15,576 nucleotides of DNA from JAKEHA01 sp035687255 (GTDB lineage Bacteria; Krumholzibacteriota; Krumholzibacteriia; WVZY01; JAKEHA01), in contig DASRYI010000033.1 in the NCBI GenBank assembly GCA_035687255.1, positions 1 through 15,576 on the forward strand, in the 5' to 3' direction. The notes beneath the pieces are model-generated. The model had not been told where the DNA came from. It ran no database searches and saw only the letters and a program-made list of their open reading frames with translations. Shown piece after piece: positions 7,852 to 15,221 of this stretch (positions are counted from its first letter, which is position 1; each line of letters opens with the position of its first letter). A program made the position numbers and the translations under genes.

Positions 7852-7875
7852 GGCACCCTCCGACCGGTGGGTGCC
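7852..7875 (+). terminator. Hairpin after the propeller gene, possible terminator
   Basis: GGCACCC (7852-7858) and GGGTGCC (7869-7875) form a perfect 7-bp GC-rich stem with a 10-nt loop, starting 24 bp after the stop codon at 7828. No U-tract follows. Confidence 0.4.
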
Positions 7876-7887
7876 CAAACCTCGCCT

Positions 7888-7918
7888 GGATAAGCCATAC
7901 AATGGTATGGTGTTATCC
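7888..7918. promoter_or_regulatory. 31-bp imperfect dyad upstream of padR, likely operator (or attenuator hairpin)
   Basis: Outer arms GGATAA (7888-7893) and TTATCC (7913-7918) and inner arms CCATAC (7895-7900) and GTATGG (7905-7910) surround an AATG centre. The only asymmetry is one extra base on the right. The AT-rich sequence just downstream holds two overlapping dyads: ATATC-N5-GATAT (7927-7941) and GATATATC (7937-7944). PadR regulators usually bind such dyads near their own promoter, so autoregulation of the padR-CPBP pair is the simplest reading. As RNA it would fold into a 12-13-bp stem. Confidence 0.5.
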
Positions 7919-8007
7919 CCTGAAACATATCAATTAGATATATCGTACCCTCCATGTTCCGGCCCGTGCGCGGCGCCGGAGGACGGTGGCAGGAGGAGGC
8001 AGGTTCG

Positions 8008-8634
8008 GTGGCACGAGAGGCACGCACCCACTACGCGATTCTCGGTTTGCTCTGCTGGAAGTCGATGTCGGGCTACGACATCCGCAAGATGGTGGAGGTG
8101 GGCCTGTCGCATTTCTGGAGCGAGAGCTACGGGCAGATCTTCCCCACCCTGAATCGCCTCGTGGAACAGGGGCTGGCAACCCGGTCGGTCGACCCGGGCA
8201 GCGGCAACCGCCGCCGGCAGGTTTACCGCGTCACCGCCGCCGGGCGCCGTGTCTTCAAGGAGTGGATGAAACGTCCCAGCGCACTTCCACGACTTCGCGA
8301 CGAGGTCAAACTGAAGTTCTTCCTGACGTCGCGCGGAGAAACCGCCGAGTCAATACGACTGCTCGAAGCGTATGGCCGGCAGCAGCGTGAGCACCTCGCG
8401 ATGCTCAAGGATTCGCAGACGATTCTCGAAGCGGCGTGGCGCGACGGCAACCTGTCCAACGAACTCGACGAGTTGAAGAAAACGCTCGCCTGGACCGATA
8501 AAGGCTCGCCGGCGCAAACCCGCGAGCTGCTCATGTTCCTGCTGACGCTTCGCAGCGGCATCATGGTCACCGAGGCGCGCGTCGCCTGGGTCGACGAGGC
8601 AATCTCTGTTCTGAAAGGAACGCAACATGACTGA
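8008..8634 (+). CDS. PadR family transcriptional regulator
   Basis: 208 residues from a GTG start at 8008, chosen because AGGAGG sits eight bases upstream and because AREARTHYAILGLL is the usual PadR beginning. An ATG at 7954 in frame would add 18 atypical residues. The N-terminal winged helix has the family pattern ILGLL...SGYDIRKMVE...FWSESYGQIFPTLNRLVEQGL, then the wing with RRRQVYRVTAAGRRVFKEWM. The rest (about 85-208) is the helical Vir_act_alpha_C-type dimerisation domain of the long, AphA-like PadR group. These are usually repressors of a neighbouring transporter, protease or detoxification gene. It overlaps the CPBP protease start by 8 nt, so the protease is its probable co-regulated partner. 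The inducer is unknown. Confidence 0.92.
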   Translation: MAREARTHYAILGLLCWKSMSGYDIRKMVEVGLSHFWSESYGQIFPTLNRLVEQGLATRSVDPGSGNRRRQVYRVTAAGRRVFKEWMKRPSALPRLRDEVKLKFFLTSRGETAESIRLLEAYGRQQREHLAMLKDSQTILEAAWRDGNLSNELDELKKTLAWTDKGSPAQTRELLMFLLTLRSGIMVTEARVAWVDEAISVLKGTQHD

Positions 8635-9511
8635 TCAACACATTCTGTGGCGTCTCTGGAACCGGCTTCCGGTGCTGGTGCGCGCCGTCCTCAGCGGCGG
8701 CCTGGTATTCCTGATCCTGCAGAGCGGCTGGAGCCTGCTGATCGTCACCAACATGAAGGTGGCACCCTCGATTCCATGGTCGGTGCCGCTGGCGTTGCTC
8801 TACCTCTGGGTCGCGTTCCAATACTTCAACGGACGCTGGAAGCCCGCTTCCACGTCGAAGGCGCGGCAAGAAAGCATGCGCGCGCGCCGGCTGAGCAGAC
8901 ACGAGTGGCCGACGGCGCTTGCCGCCACCGCCGCCGTCATCGTGTTCATCATTTCCACGACCATCATTTCCTATCGAATGATCAGGATTCCGGCCGAGGA
9001 CATGGGACTACCGGAAACATCCGGGGCAATGCTCTACGCCGTGCTGCTGATGGTCTCGATCGTTGCCGGCGTTTCCGAGGAGGCGGGATTTCGCGGCTAC
9101 ATGCAGACCGCACTGGAGAAGCGGTACGGAGCGGTCTTCGCCGTGGGTGTATCGGCGGTCATGTTCTGGCTGGCCCACCTCAACCACGCCAACGGTGTGC
9201 CGCGCGTGGTCTCCCTTTGCATCATGGGCGCATCGCTCGGCATCATCACCGTGTGTGCCCGCTCCATACTGCCCGCCATGCTGGCGCATGCGACAGCCGA
9301 CAGCATCATCTTCGTGGGCTCGGCGGCCGGCATCGGGCCGGACTATCTCTGGAACCCGGTTCCGCTTCAGGAAACGGGACTCGACGGGTTTTTCTGGGTC
9401 ACGATCGGCGCGGTGGTCGTGTCCGGCGCGGGCGGATACGCGCTGCTCCGGCGACTCGCACGATTGACGAGGCCAGCCACGGTGCAATTGACCCGGCTCA
9501 CGGCTTTTTGA
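8627..9511 (+). CDS. CPBP family intramembrane glutamic endopeptidase (Abi/CAAX-type)
   Basis: 294 residues, strongly hydrophobic, with helices near 20-40, 50-66, 95-116, 135-149, 168-184, 195-230 and 255-275. All CPBP active-site motifs are present: EEAGFR (Glu151, Glu152, Arg156), FWLAH (Phe180...His184) and HATAD (His221...Asp225). Bacterial members act as membrane proteases in CAAX-like processing, bacteriocin self-immunity or regulated proteolysis; nothing here identifies a substrate. Its ATG overlaps the last 8 nt of padR (ATGACTGA), with AAGGA seven bases upstream, so translational coupling is likely. The 3' end overlaps the convergent CapK-like gene by 14 nt. No bacteriocin-like small gene was seen nearby. 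Confidence 0.92.
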   Translation: MTDQHILWRLWNRLPVLVRAVLSGGLVFLILQSGWSLLIVTNMKVAPSIPWSVPLALLYLWVAFQYFNGRWKPASTSKARQESMRARRLSRHEWPTALAATAAVIVFIISTTIISYRMIRIPAEDMGLPETSGAMLYAVLLMVSIVAGVSEEAGFRGYMQTALEKRYGAVFAVGVSAVMFWLAHLNHANGVPRVVSLCIMGASLGIITVCARSILPAMLAHATADSIIFVGSAAGIGPDYLWNPVPLQETGLDGFFWVTIGAVVVSGAGGYALLRRLARLTRPATVQLTRLTAF

Positions 9512-11021
9512 GTACGCGCGCCTGTTTGATCTTTCCCGCGTCCGCCGTGAAGGGGCCCTGGCCCACGCCGTAAAGCTGGACGTCGGGAACCAGTGTCTCG
9601 GGATACTCGTTCCAGGCAGCGCGAAAATCCGCGTTGAGTTGCACCAGGGTTTTGAGAATCGACTCGGCAAATTCCTGGCGCAGCGCTTCGTCGGGTTCGA
9701 CATCCACCTCGAAGAAGAACGCGGGTTTGACGCCCCCATCCGGCAACTCCGTCAATGACTGACAGAAGGAGCGCGTGACCTGCGCCAGTTTCGGGTTGGC
9801 GTAGATGCACTGCTCCAGATCTTCCGGGTAGATGTTGGCGCCCATCACACTGATCGTGAAATCGCGTCTTCCGTAGATCCACAGAAACGGCAGATGCAGC
9901 AAACGGCGCTCGCTCGCGGGCACCAACGTCTCGATTCCCCTTCCCAGATCCTTCAATGCGCGGGCCATCTGGTCGTACCGCATCACACCGCCTTCGTCGT
10001 GCACGTTGTATCGGATTCTCGGGGAAAGCAGGTTTGCACGTGTGATCGTGAATATCACCTCGCGGTTTTCATTGACCTCGATGTGATGCATCAGCGGGTT
10101 GTACTGAAAGACCATGGGAAGCCGGGAGTCGGGCCCGAAGAGACGCGCGCGAACACGGGCATCGTCCTTTGCCAGGCGGCGAATGGCCACCGAGACGGGG
10201 GTTTCGCCCGCGATGCCGATCTCGAGATCGGTGGCACCGTATCCGCTGTAGACCAGGTGAAAACGCCGCAGAAGATAGTCGCGCAGCCCTTCTGACATAC
10301 CCTCGCCACCCACCAGCGCGTTCAGGCGATAGTCGTGCAGAGGAAATCCCCTGGTTTCCGCAACATCGATCACCTGTTTCAGGAATGGAGGATATCCCAT
10401 GATGAGATATGGATAGTCGGGGCCAAAGAAGGCCAGCGTGTGCATGATCTTCTCGAGGTCCGGCCCCGTGTTCTTGACCACGCTGTTTCCCTGCAGGGCC
10501 AACCCCATGTTGAGCCCGGTAGCCCAGGCGCCCATCGAGAACGCATTGATGGTGATCCACGGCTTGTCGCCGTAGCAGTAACGGGCAAAATAGCTGATGA
10601 AGAGGTGGCTGTCGCGCCGCTCGCGCACGTTGCGCACCCAGTTGTAGGGCGTGCCCGTGCTCCCGGACGATTCGTCGATCATGGTGTGCTTTTCGGGTAG
10701 GCGTCCCGCAACACATCGGGCTTCCGGCGAAAAAGCCTGGATGTAGGATGCTTTGTCGGTCTCGGGAATCGATTGGCGAGTCGCCCCGCGTTGCGCCAGG
10801 AACTCCGCGTAGGCGGGAACCCTGCGCGAGGCACGATAGAATGCGCGCCGGCTGCGCACCCGACTCGACCACGCGAGATACGGTCCGGGGAGTCGCTCGA
10901 AGGACCAGACGAAGCTGCGGAAGCTTCGACAGACGAGATAGAGGATCACGTCGCGCGGGCCGACGGCCGCGAGCTGTATCCGCTCGCGCCATGAAGGACG
11001 AATCTGCATGCGCCTGGCCAT
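9498..11021 (-). CDS. PaaK/CapK-type adenylate-forming enzyme (phenylacetate-CoA ligase family)
   Basis: 507 residues. It has the ANL-superfamily landmarks of the PaaK/CapK branch: ATP loop SSGSTGTPYNWVR (118-130), GGEGMSE (238-244), YSGYGATDLE (258-267), LSPRIRYNVHDEGGV (333-347), YGRRDFTISVMGANIYPEDLE (383-403) and KIKQARVL near the C terminus. These enzymes activate a carboxylate as acyl-AMP and usually pass it to CoA; CapK-like relatives often serve polysaccharide or secondary-metabolite pathways, so the acid cannot be named. Two starts compete: ATG 11021 (weak ribosome site) and ATG 11009 (AGG five bases upstream). The stop lies inside the end of the convergent CPBP gene. A promoter module nearly identical to that of the neighbouring solute-binding protein lies about 54 bp upstream. 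Confidence 0.88.
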   Translation of the reverse strand: MARRMQIRPSWRERIQLAAVGPRDVILYLVCRSFRSFVWSFERLPGPYLAWSSRVRSRRAFYRASRRVPAYAEFLAQRGATRQSIPETDKASYIQAFSPEARCVAGRLPEKHTMIDESSGSTGTPYNWVRNVRERRDSHLFISYFARYCYGDKPWITINAFSMGAWATGLNMGLALQGNSVVKNTGPDLEKIMHTLAFFGPDYPYLIMGYPPFLKQVIDVAETRGFPLHDYRLNALVGGEGMSEGLRDYLLRRFHLVYSGYGATDLEIGIAGETPVSVAIRRLAKDDARVRARLFGPDSRLPMVFQYNPLMHHIEVNENREVIFTITRANLLSPRIRYNVHDEGGVMRYDQMARALKDLGRGIETLVPASERRLLHLPFLWIYGRRDFTISVMGANIYPEDLEQCIYANPKLAQVTRSFCQSLTELPDGGVKPAFFFEVDVEPDEALRQEFAESILKTLVQLNADFRAAWNEYPETLVPDVQLYGVGQGPFTADAGKIKQARVLKKP

Positions 11022-11074
11022 GGACTTATACGGGGGCTGCGGCCGGTGCGAATCTTCCTTTTTGCGCCAGCATC

Positions 11075-11103
11075 ATCCTATCCGACCGCGAGGACGAGAA
11101 CAA
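11075..11103 (-). promoter_or_regulatory. Promoter module A upstream of the CapK-like gene
   Basis: On the minus strand TTGTTC (plus 11098-11103), 17 bp and TAGGAT (11075-11080) stand about 54 bp before the start at 11021. The -10 sits inside TCGGATAGGATGA (11073-11085). The same 13-mer and the same TTGTTC spacing precede the solute-binding protein gene. Confidence 0.55.
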
Positions 11104-11122
11104 GCCAGCTCGTCTGCTGCCG

Positions 11123-11923
11123 CTACTTCATGTCGCTCAGCCAGGTGCCCTCTTCGAACCAGTACTTCTCGAGTTTGGTGAGAAGGCCCGCCATGTTCAG
11201 CGCGCTGAAGTAGTTCTCCATGAAATTCAGGAGCAACGGATCATCCGCAGGCAGCGCCATGCCAATGGGTTCGATGGTCATGGGCTCGTCGAGAACAACC
11301 AGATTGGCGTCGGGGTTCTTGAGCGCGGTCAGCTTGCATATGGGATAATCAGCCACCATGACGTTGGCTTCCCCGCTGAGAAGTGACGCGATCGCCTTGT
11401 CGTAATTGTCGGCCGGCAATGACGTGGCCTTTGGCAACAGCTCCTTGACGAACTGTTCGCTGGTCGAACCTTTCAGCGAGCTGATGCGCAGGTCGGATTG
11501 ATCGAGGTCCTCGGGATTGTGCACTTTGGCCAGGCTTTCCATCTTGGTCACGATCGACTTGCCCGACAGGATGTAGGGTCCGATGAAGGCAACCTTCATG
11601 TTGCGCTCCATGGTGATGGTCATGCCCGACATCACCACGTCGACTTTGCCCTTCTGCACCGCATCGATCAGTTCATTGAACGGCATCCGCACCGTTTCCA
11701 GCTTGAGATTCATGGACTGGGCCAGCAGCTTCGCCAGATCGACTTCATAGCCCATCAGCGTGCCGTCTTTCTTCTCCATGGTGAACGGCGGCTGCTCGCC
11801 GGTCATTCCCACCCTGAGGGAACCACGTTTGGTGATCTCATCGAGACGCTTTTGCGCGTGCGCACCGCCGCAGAACGCGACCACAATGACAGATGCGAGA
11901 AGAACCGAGGCCAATTTCTTCAT
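11123..11923 (-). CDS. Amino-acid-type ABC transporter solute-binding protein (family 3, PBP2), solitary
   Basis: 266 residues with a signal peptide cleaved near AHA (residue 23); Phe before Cys18 argues against a lipobox. The family 3 pattern is clear: ITKRGSLRVGMTGEQPPFT (30-48), GYEVDLAKLLAQ (58-69), VDVVMSGMTITMERNMKVAFIGPY (94-117), GSTSEQFV (152-159) and ANVMVADYPI (186-195). Arg107 and Asp192 are at the positions that hold the carboxylate and amino group of an amino acid ligand. The start at 11923 has AAGGAG seven bases upstream; an in-frame ATG at 11986 overlaps the -35 box. No permease or ATPase gene is in the window, so it either serves a transporter encoded elsewhere or acts as a sensor or enzyme-like periplasmic protein (cyclohexadienyl dehydratases share this fold). 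Confidence 0.9.
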   Translation of the reverse strand: MKKLASVLLASVIVVAFCGGAHAQKRLDEITKRGSLRVGMTGEQPPFTMEKKDGTLMGYEVDLAKLLAQSMNLKLETVRMPFNELIDAVQKGKVDVVMSGMTITMERNMKVAFIGPYILSGKSIVTKMESLAKVHNPEDLDQSDLRISSLKGSTSEQFVKELLPKATSLPADNYDKAIASLLSGEANVMVADYPICKLTALKNPDANLVVLDEPMTIEPIGMALPADDPLLLNFMENYFSALNMAGLLTKLEKYWFEEGTWLSDMK

Positions 11924-11957
11924 GGGGCCACTCCTTGTTTGTTGTCGTGCATGCGTC

Positions 11958-11986
11958 ATCCTATCCGATGACACAGGGAGGAACAA
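11958..11986 (-). promoter_or_regulatory. Promoter module B upstream of the solute-binding protein gene
   Basis: TTGTTC (plus 11981-11986), 17 bp and TAGGAT (11958-11963) lie on the minus strand, in the same 13-mer (11956-11968) as module A. It starts 9 bp beyond the stop of the upstream LMF1-like gene. It gives a leader of about 28 nt with a good ribosome site, which supports the start at 11923. Confidence 0.6.
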
Positions 11987-11994
11987 CCCGCCAG

Positions 11995-13524
11995 TTACTC
12001 AGTCAGCCACCCTGCGCGTTTCAGAAAATCAACCAGACGCGGATCATCGGCGGAGAGCGGCGGAAGCCACACGCTGATGCGCTCGCGCTTCCACCACACA
12101 CCATTGGGATTCCCCGGTGGCGCAAACGAGTAGCGATACTCGATGGCCCGGATGTAACGCGGCGGGCTGTCGGGAAAGGGATTGGCAGCAAAGAGGCCGA
12201 CAGCACCCGGATCGTTGTGCAGGAGTTTCCACACCAGGTTCAGCGTCCACGGGTATTGTTCCATCGACGACATGGACGCGAACCACATCTGCCAGTCCAG
12301 ACGCAACTGATAGGGCGCAACCTGCGGCGGGCGCTTGTCCAGGGCGACAGGCAGGCCTTTGTAGGGATACGCAACCCACTTCGCGTCATCGCCGGGGTTG
12401 TCGTCAACCGTCCCCTCGAATACCACGTTCAATCGTTCCCGTCCCACCGTTCCGAAAGCGCCGTAGGTGTTCACGATGTCGAGCGGATCGAACGACGTGT
12501 TCATGATCTGACGCGACGAAAGCATGTTGAGCACCGGCTGGATACTGAGAACCGCGACCACCGCAGCCACCACCCAGGCCGTCACGCGCATGGGTCGCGA
12601 CGGCTCCTCATCAGCAGCGGCCGCCTGTGCGCGGCGCACCAGCGGACGCGGAAGGAGCTTCGACCAGACGCCGTCGTCGAAGCACGCGAGTGCCGGGAGG
12701 ATCGTCAGCCAGTTGAGAAAGGAAAGATTGCCGCTCAGGATGAGCGTGATCTGGAAGAGAACGATGATGGATCCCGCAATGTGTCGCGCGCTGCGCGGCC
12801 AGAAAAGAAACCACGGCGCAACCAGCTCGGCCAGCCAGTTGAACCACACACCCCCCCGCAAAACCGCGCGCGGCAGAAAATGAAACCACCGGCTCAAGGG
12901 ACCGGGTAGAGGTTGCGTCTCGAAGTGATAGTAGAGCGCGGTGGCATTGCGCCACACCTCGTCGCCGCGCACCTTGATCAAGCCGGCGCCCAGCATGATG
13001 CGAAAGCTCAGCCAGCGGAACAACACGATGACCGGCGTCGGTGGTGCGCGCTTTGGAAACGGGCGAAGATCGATCAGCGGGCACAGAAAGATGGCGAGAA
13101 ACCCCGTCTCGAGCAGCTGAATCTCCCACCCGTACCCGTACCAGTCCTGCCCCACGTGGACGAAAGACATATAAAGGAGCCAGAGCACGGTCAGGAGCGG
13201 CGCGTTGGCAAAGCCGAGGAGCACCACGCAGGAAAGCGCGACGCCAATCCACGCCACCGTCACCAGCGCCGCATCCGAATGAACGAACCAGAACAGGGAT
13301 GGCAGGCGCGCGAAGCACGCGCCGCGCGATCCCAGCGCGCTGGTCGCGCGGTCCACAAACGACCCGAGGGGAAGGAGACCGTGCTCACCGATCAGCGGAA
13401 CAATCTGACGGACGGCCACGAGAAAGGCGACGGCGTAGATTGCTCCCAGCAGGCGGAGGATGACGAAACGCGTCAGCCAGTAGGTGGGACGGCTCACGCT
13501 GGACGGAGCTGTTGTGTTTCTCAA
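11995..13524 (-). CDS. Lipase maturation factor (LMF1/DUF1222) family membrane protein
   Basis: About 509 residues with many membrane helices in the first 340 (for example 20-45, 84-104, 108-125, 138-151, 164-184, 228-243, 248-282, 314-334). A soluble C-terminal part follows. Conserved LMF1-family blocks are WLTRFVILRLLGAIY (16-30), FVHVGQDWYGYGWEIQLLETGFLAIF (121-146), GLIKVRGDEVWR (181-192), YHFETQPLP (199-207), LSGNLSFLNWLTI (263-275), TYGAFG (353-358), VAPYQLRLDWQMWFA (402-416) and NPFPDSPPRYIRA (448-460). In vertebrates LMF1 helps lipases fold in the ER; the bacterial role is unproven and no lipase gene is nearby. No ATG fits: starts are TTG at 13524 or GTG at 13497 (before SRPTYWL). Neither has a strong ribosome site, so the exact start is open. 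Confidence 0.9.
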   Translation of the reverse strand: MRNTTAPSSVSRPTYWLTRFVILRLLGAIYAVAFLVAVRQIVPLIGEHGLLPLGSFVDRATSALGSRGACFARLPSLFWFVHSDAALVTVAWIGVALSCVVLLGFANAPLLTVLWLLYMSFVHVGQDWYGYGWEIQLLETGFLAIFLCPLIDLRPFPKRAPPTPVIVLFRWLSFRIMLGAGLIKVRGDEVWRNATALYYHFETQPLPGPLSRWFHFLPRAVLRGGVWFNWLAELVAPWFLFWPRSARHIAGSIIVLFQITLILSGNLSFLNWLTILPALACFDDGVWSKLLPRPLVRRAQAAAADEEPSRPMRVTAWVVAAVVAVLSIQPVLNMLSSRQIMNTSFDPLDIVNTYGAFGTVGRERLNVVFEGTVDDNPGDDAKWVAYPYKGLPVALDKRPPQVAPYQLRLDWQMWFASMSSMEQYPWTLNLVWKLLHNDPGAVGLFAANPFPDSPPRYIRAIEYRYSFAPPGNPNGVWWKRERISVWLPPLSADDPRLVDFLKRAGWLTE

Positions 13525-13532
13525 GGCCGTAA

Positions 13533-13545
13533 GGGAATGGTTCCC
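13533..13545. promoter_or_regulatory. Short perfect dyad upstream of the LMF1-like gene
   Basis: GGGAA (13533-13537) and TTCCC (13541-13545) flank a 3-bp centre in the divergent region between the LMF1-like and M23 genes. It lies 9 bp before the TTG start and could be an operator half-site pair or a small leader hairpin. Such a short dyad may be chance. Confidence 0.3.
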
Positions 13546-13577
13546 ATACTGTTAACGGACTAGTGTATCGTATTGTC

Positions 13578-13606
13578 TTGAAGCCCGTTGCTTCGGTCGA
13601 TAAAAT
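13578..13606 (+). promoter_or_regulatory. Candidate sigma70-type promoter for the M23 peptidase gene
   Basis: TTGAAG (13578-13583), a 17-bp spacer and TAAAAT (13601-13606) predict a start near 13613 and a leader of about 50 nt to the ATG at 13662. The -10 matches 5 of 6 bases. An in-frame ATG at 13563 is upstream of this promoter and is therefore unlikely to be used. Confidence 0.55.
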
Positions 13607-13661
13607 CAGCCCGAGCAGGACGCCTCGCTTCCACGTGCATTCTACCGCAAGGAGGCCCCGG

Positions 13662-15137
13662 ATGCGCTTCCCGCAATTGTCGCTGATTGCCTTTCTCACC
13701 ATGACGAGTGTGGCCGCCGCTGCCCCGGAAATGAACATCAGTCCGCCGCCCGGCACCTGGCAGGTGTCCAACGGCACGCTCCTCCCTTACGAACACGGAA
13801 TCCTCGTCCCGAACGAACTCGAGCCGGTGCCCTGTCTCACCGAGGAGGAGCGGGTATTCGCGCAGAACGAAGTGGCGAAGAACCGGCGCCGGTTGATCGC
13901 CCAGGGCATTCTGCGCGCACCCGATCCACTGGCCCCGGCGACTGTTCCTGCCCTGTTGTGGCCACTGAAGGCGGCACCTGATTTCACCGACGGCAACAAC
14001 GCCGCGATCACGGCATTTGTCGATCATGGCTCCCTTGTGGACTGGAATTGCGGCACGCGGACCATTGCGGGTCACCGCGGGACGGATTTCTACATCTACC
14101 CGCTGCCCTGGTACAAGATGGACCATGACTGCATCGAGATCGTGGCCGCGGCGGCGGGGACGATCATTCTGAAGGTCGACGGCAACTACGACCGCAGCTG
14201 CGCCATGAATACCAACGACGCCAACAAGATCTATCTCCAGCACGACGATGGCTCGATGACCACATATGTCCATATGAAGATCAATTCGCTGACGTCGAAG
14301 GGCGTGGGCGAGCGGGTCGAGGCCGGTGAGTACCTCGGCGTGGTGGGCAGTTCCGGAAATTCGACGGGACCGCACCTGCACATGGAAGTCTATGACTCTG
14401 AAGGCGGGCTGGTCGATCCGTACTTCGGCCCGTGCAATTCCATGAATGCGTCCAGTCTGTGGGCCGTGCAGGAACCCTACGTGAACAGCTCGATCCTGCG
14501 GGTCCGGAGTCACAGCGCCCTGCCGGTCACGCCACCCTGCCCGGGCCAGGAAATCCTGAACGAGTTGCGGGATTGGATCCAACCGGGAACGTCGCTGGTT
14601 TTCCTCGTTTACTATCGAGACTGGGCCGCGGGCATGACATCACAGTACCGGATGCTGCAGCCGGACGGTGAGGAATGGCTCGCCTGGTCGTATACGCCGG
14701 GTTCGTACTACAACCACGTATCCTACTACGCCACGCGAACGCTGCCCCAGAATGCACAGACGGGTGTGTGGTGGTTCGAAGCGACGCTTGGTAGCCAGAC
14801 GGAGCGATGGGCGTTCGGCGTGAACACTGCGGTTCCGACCGCTGTATCACCCGTGCCCGGTCTCTCTCCCCGCCTGCGCCATTGGCCGAACCCGAGTTCA
14901 TCCTCGACAACCATCAGTTTCGAATTGCCCCGCGAGGACATGGTGGAACTCGCAGTCTTCGACGTGAGCGGGCGTCGCGTGCGCACGCTGCTGTCCCATG
15001 CAAACATGGTCGGCCCGTGCGACATCGTCTGGGACGGACGCGACGACAACGGACGCAACGTGAGCACAGGTGTGTACTTCTATCGCTTGAAAGGCCGGAG
15101 CTTTACGGAGGCGCGAAAGATGACGATCATCCGGTGA
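13662..15137 (+). CDS. Secreted M23 family metallopeptidase with C-terminal FlgD/T9SS-like domain
   Basis: 491 residues. The ATG at 13662 has a perfect AAGGAGG six bases upstream and opens a signal peptide (cleavage near AAA-APEM, about residue 21). The M23 (lysostaphin/LytM-like) domain spans about 125-255. GHRGTD supplies zinc ligands His138 and Asp142, YVHM gives His204, and PHLHMEV gives His238 and zinc ligand His240, so the active site is complete. Such enzymes cut peptide cross-links in peptidoglycan, or act on secreted proteins. A beta-rich linker region with several Trp/Tyr residues follows (about 285-395). The last ~88 residues are a FlgD-Ig-like/type IX-like domain (WPNPSSSSTTISF, DVSGRRVRTLL, WDGRDDNGRNVSTGVYF), homologous to the end of the propeller protein at 5081-7828. 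It is divergent from the LMF1-like gene. Confidence 0.92.
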   Translation: MRFPQLSLIAFLTMTSVAAAAPEMNISPPPGTWQVSNGTLLPYEHGILVPNELEPVPCLTEEERVFAQNEVAKNRRRLIAQGILRAPDPLAPATVPALLWPLKAAPDFTDGNNAAITAFVDHGSLVDWNCGTRTIAGHRGTDFYIYPLPWYKMDHDCIEIVAAAAGTIILKVDGNYDRSCAMNTNDANKIYLQHDDGSMTTYVHMKINSLTSKGVGERVEAGEYLGVVGSSGNSTGPHLHMEVYDSEGGLVDPYFGPCNSMNASSLWAVQEPYVNSSILRVRSHSALPVTPPCPGQEILNELRDWIQPGTSLVFLVYYRDWAAGMTSQYRMLQPDGEEWLAWSYTPGSYYNHVSYYATRTLPQNAQTGVWWFEATLGSQTERWAFGVNTAVPTAVSPVPGLSPRLRHWPNPSSSSTTISFELPREDMVELAVFDVSGRRVRTLLSHANMVGPCDIVWDGRDDNGRNVSTGVYFYRLKGRSFTEARKMTIIR

Positions 15138-15186
15138 TGACCACGCTCCGTGGCGACTTTGACTGGTGATCGGCACTGAACTTGTT

Positions 15187-15192
15187 TAGAAT
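15187..15192 (+). promoter_or_regulatory. Candidate -10 box for the kinase gene
   Basis: TAGAAT (5 of 6 to TATAAT) lies 30 bp before the ATG at 15222. The hexamer 17 bp upstream is poor (TGGTGA), so the promoter call is weak. A start site near 15199 would leave the alternative GTG start at 15201 almost leaderless. Confidence 0.3.
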
Positions 15193-15221
15193 CGGCCGTC
15201 GTGCAGGAACATCCGAGCAAA

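Noticed and set aside
11028..11033. TATAAG close to the ATG at 11021 as a leaderless promoter for the CapK-like gene
   Set aside because: It has no acceptable -35, and the TTGTTC/TAGGAT module 54 bp upstream is much better supported.
13563..13661. In-frame ATG 33 codons upstream of the M23 peptidase start
   Set aside because: It lies upstream of the predicted promoter and places a basic non-hydrophobic stretch before the signal peptide; the ATG at 13662 has a perfect AAGGAGG.
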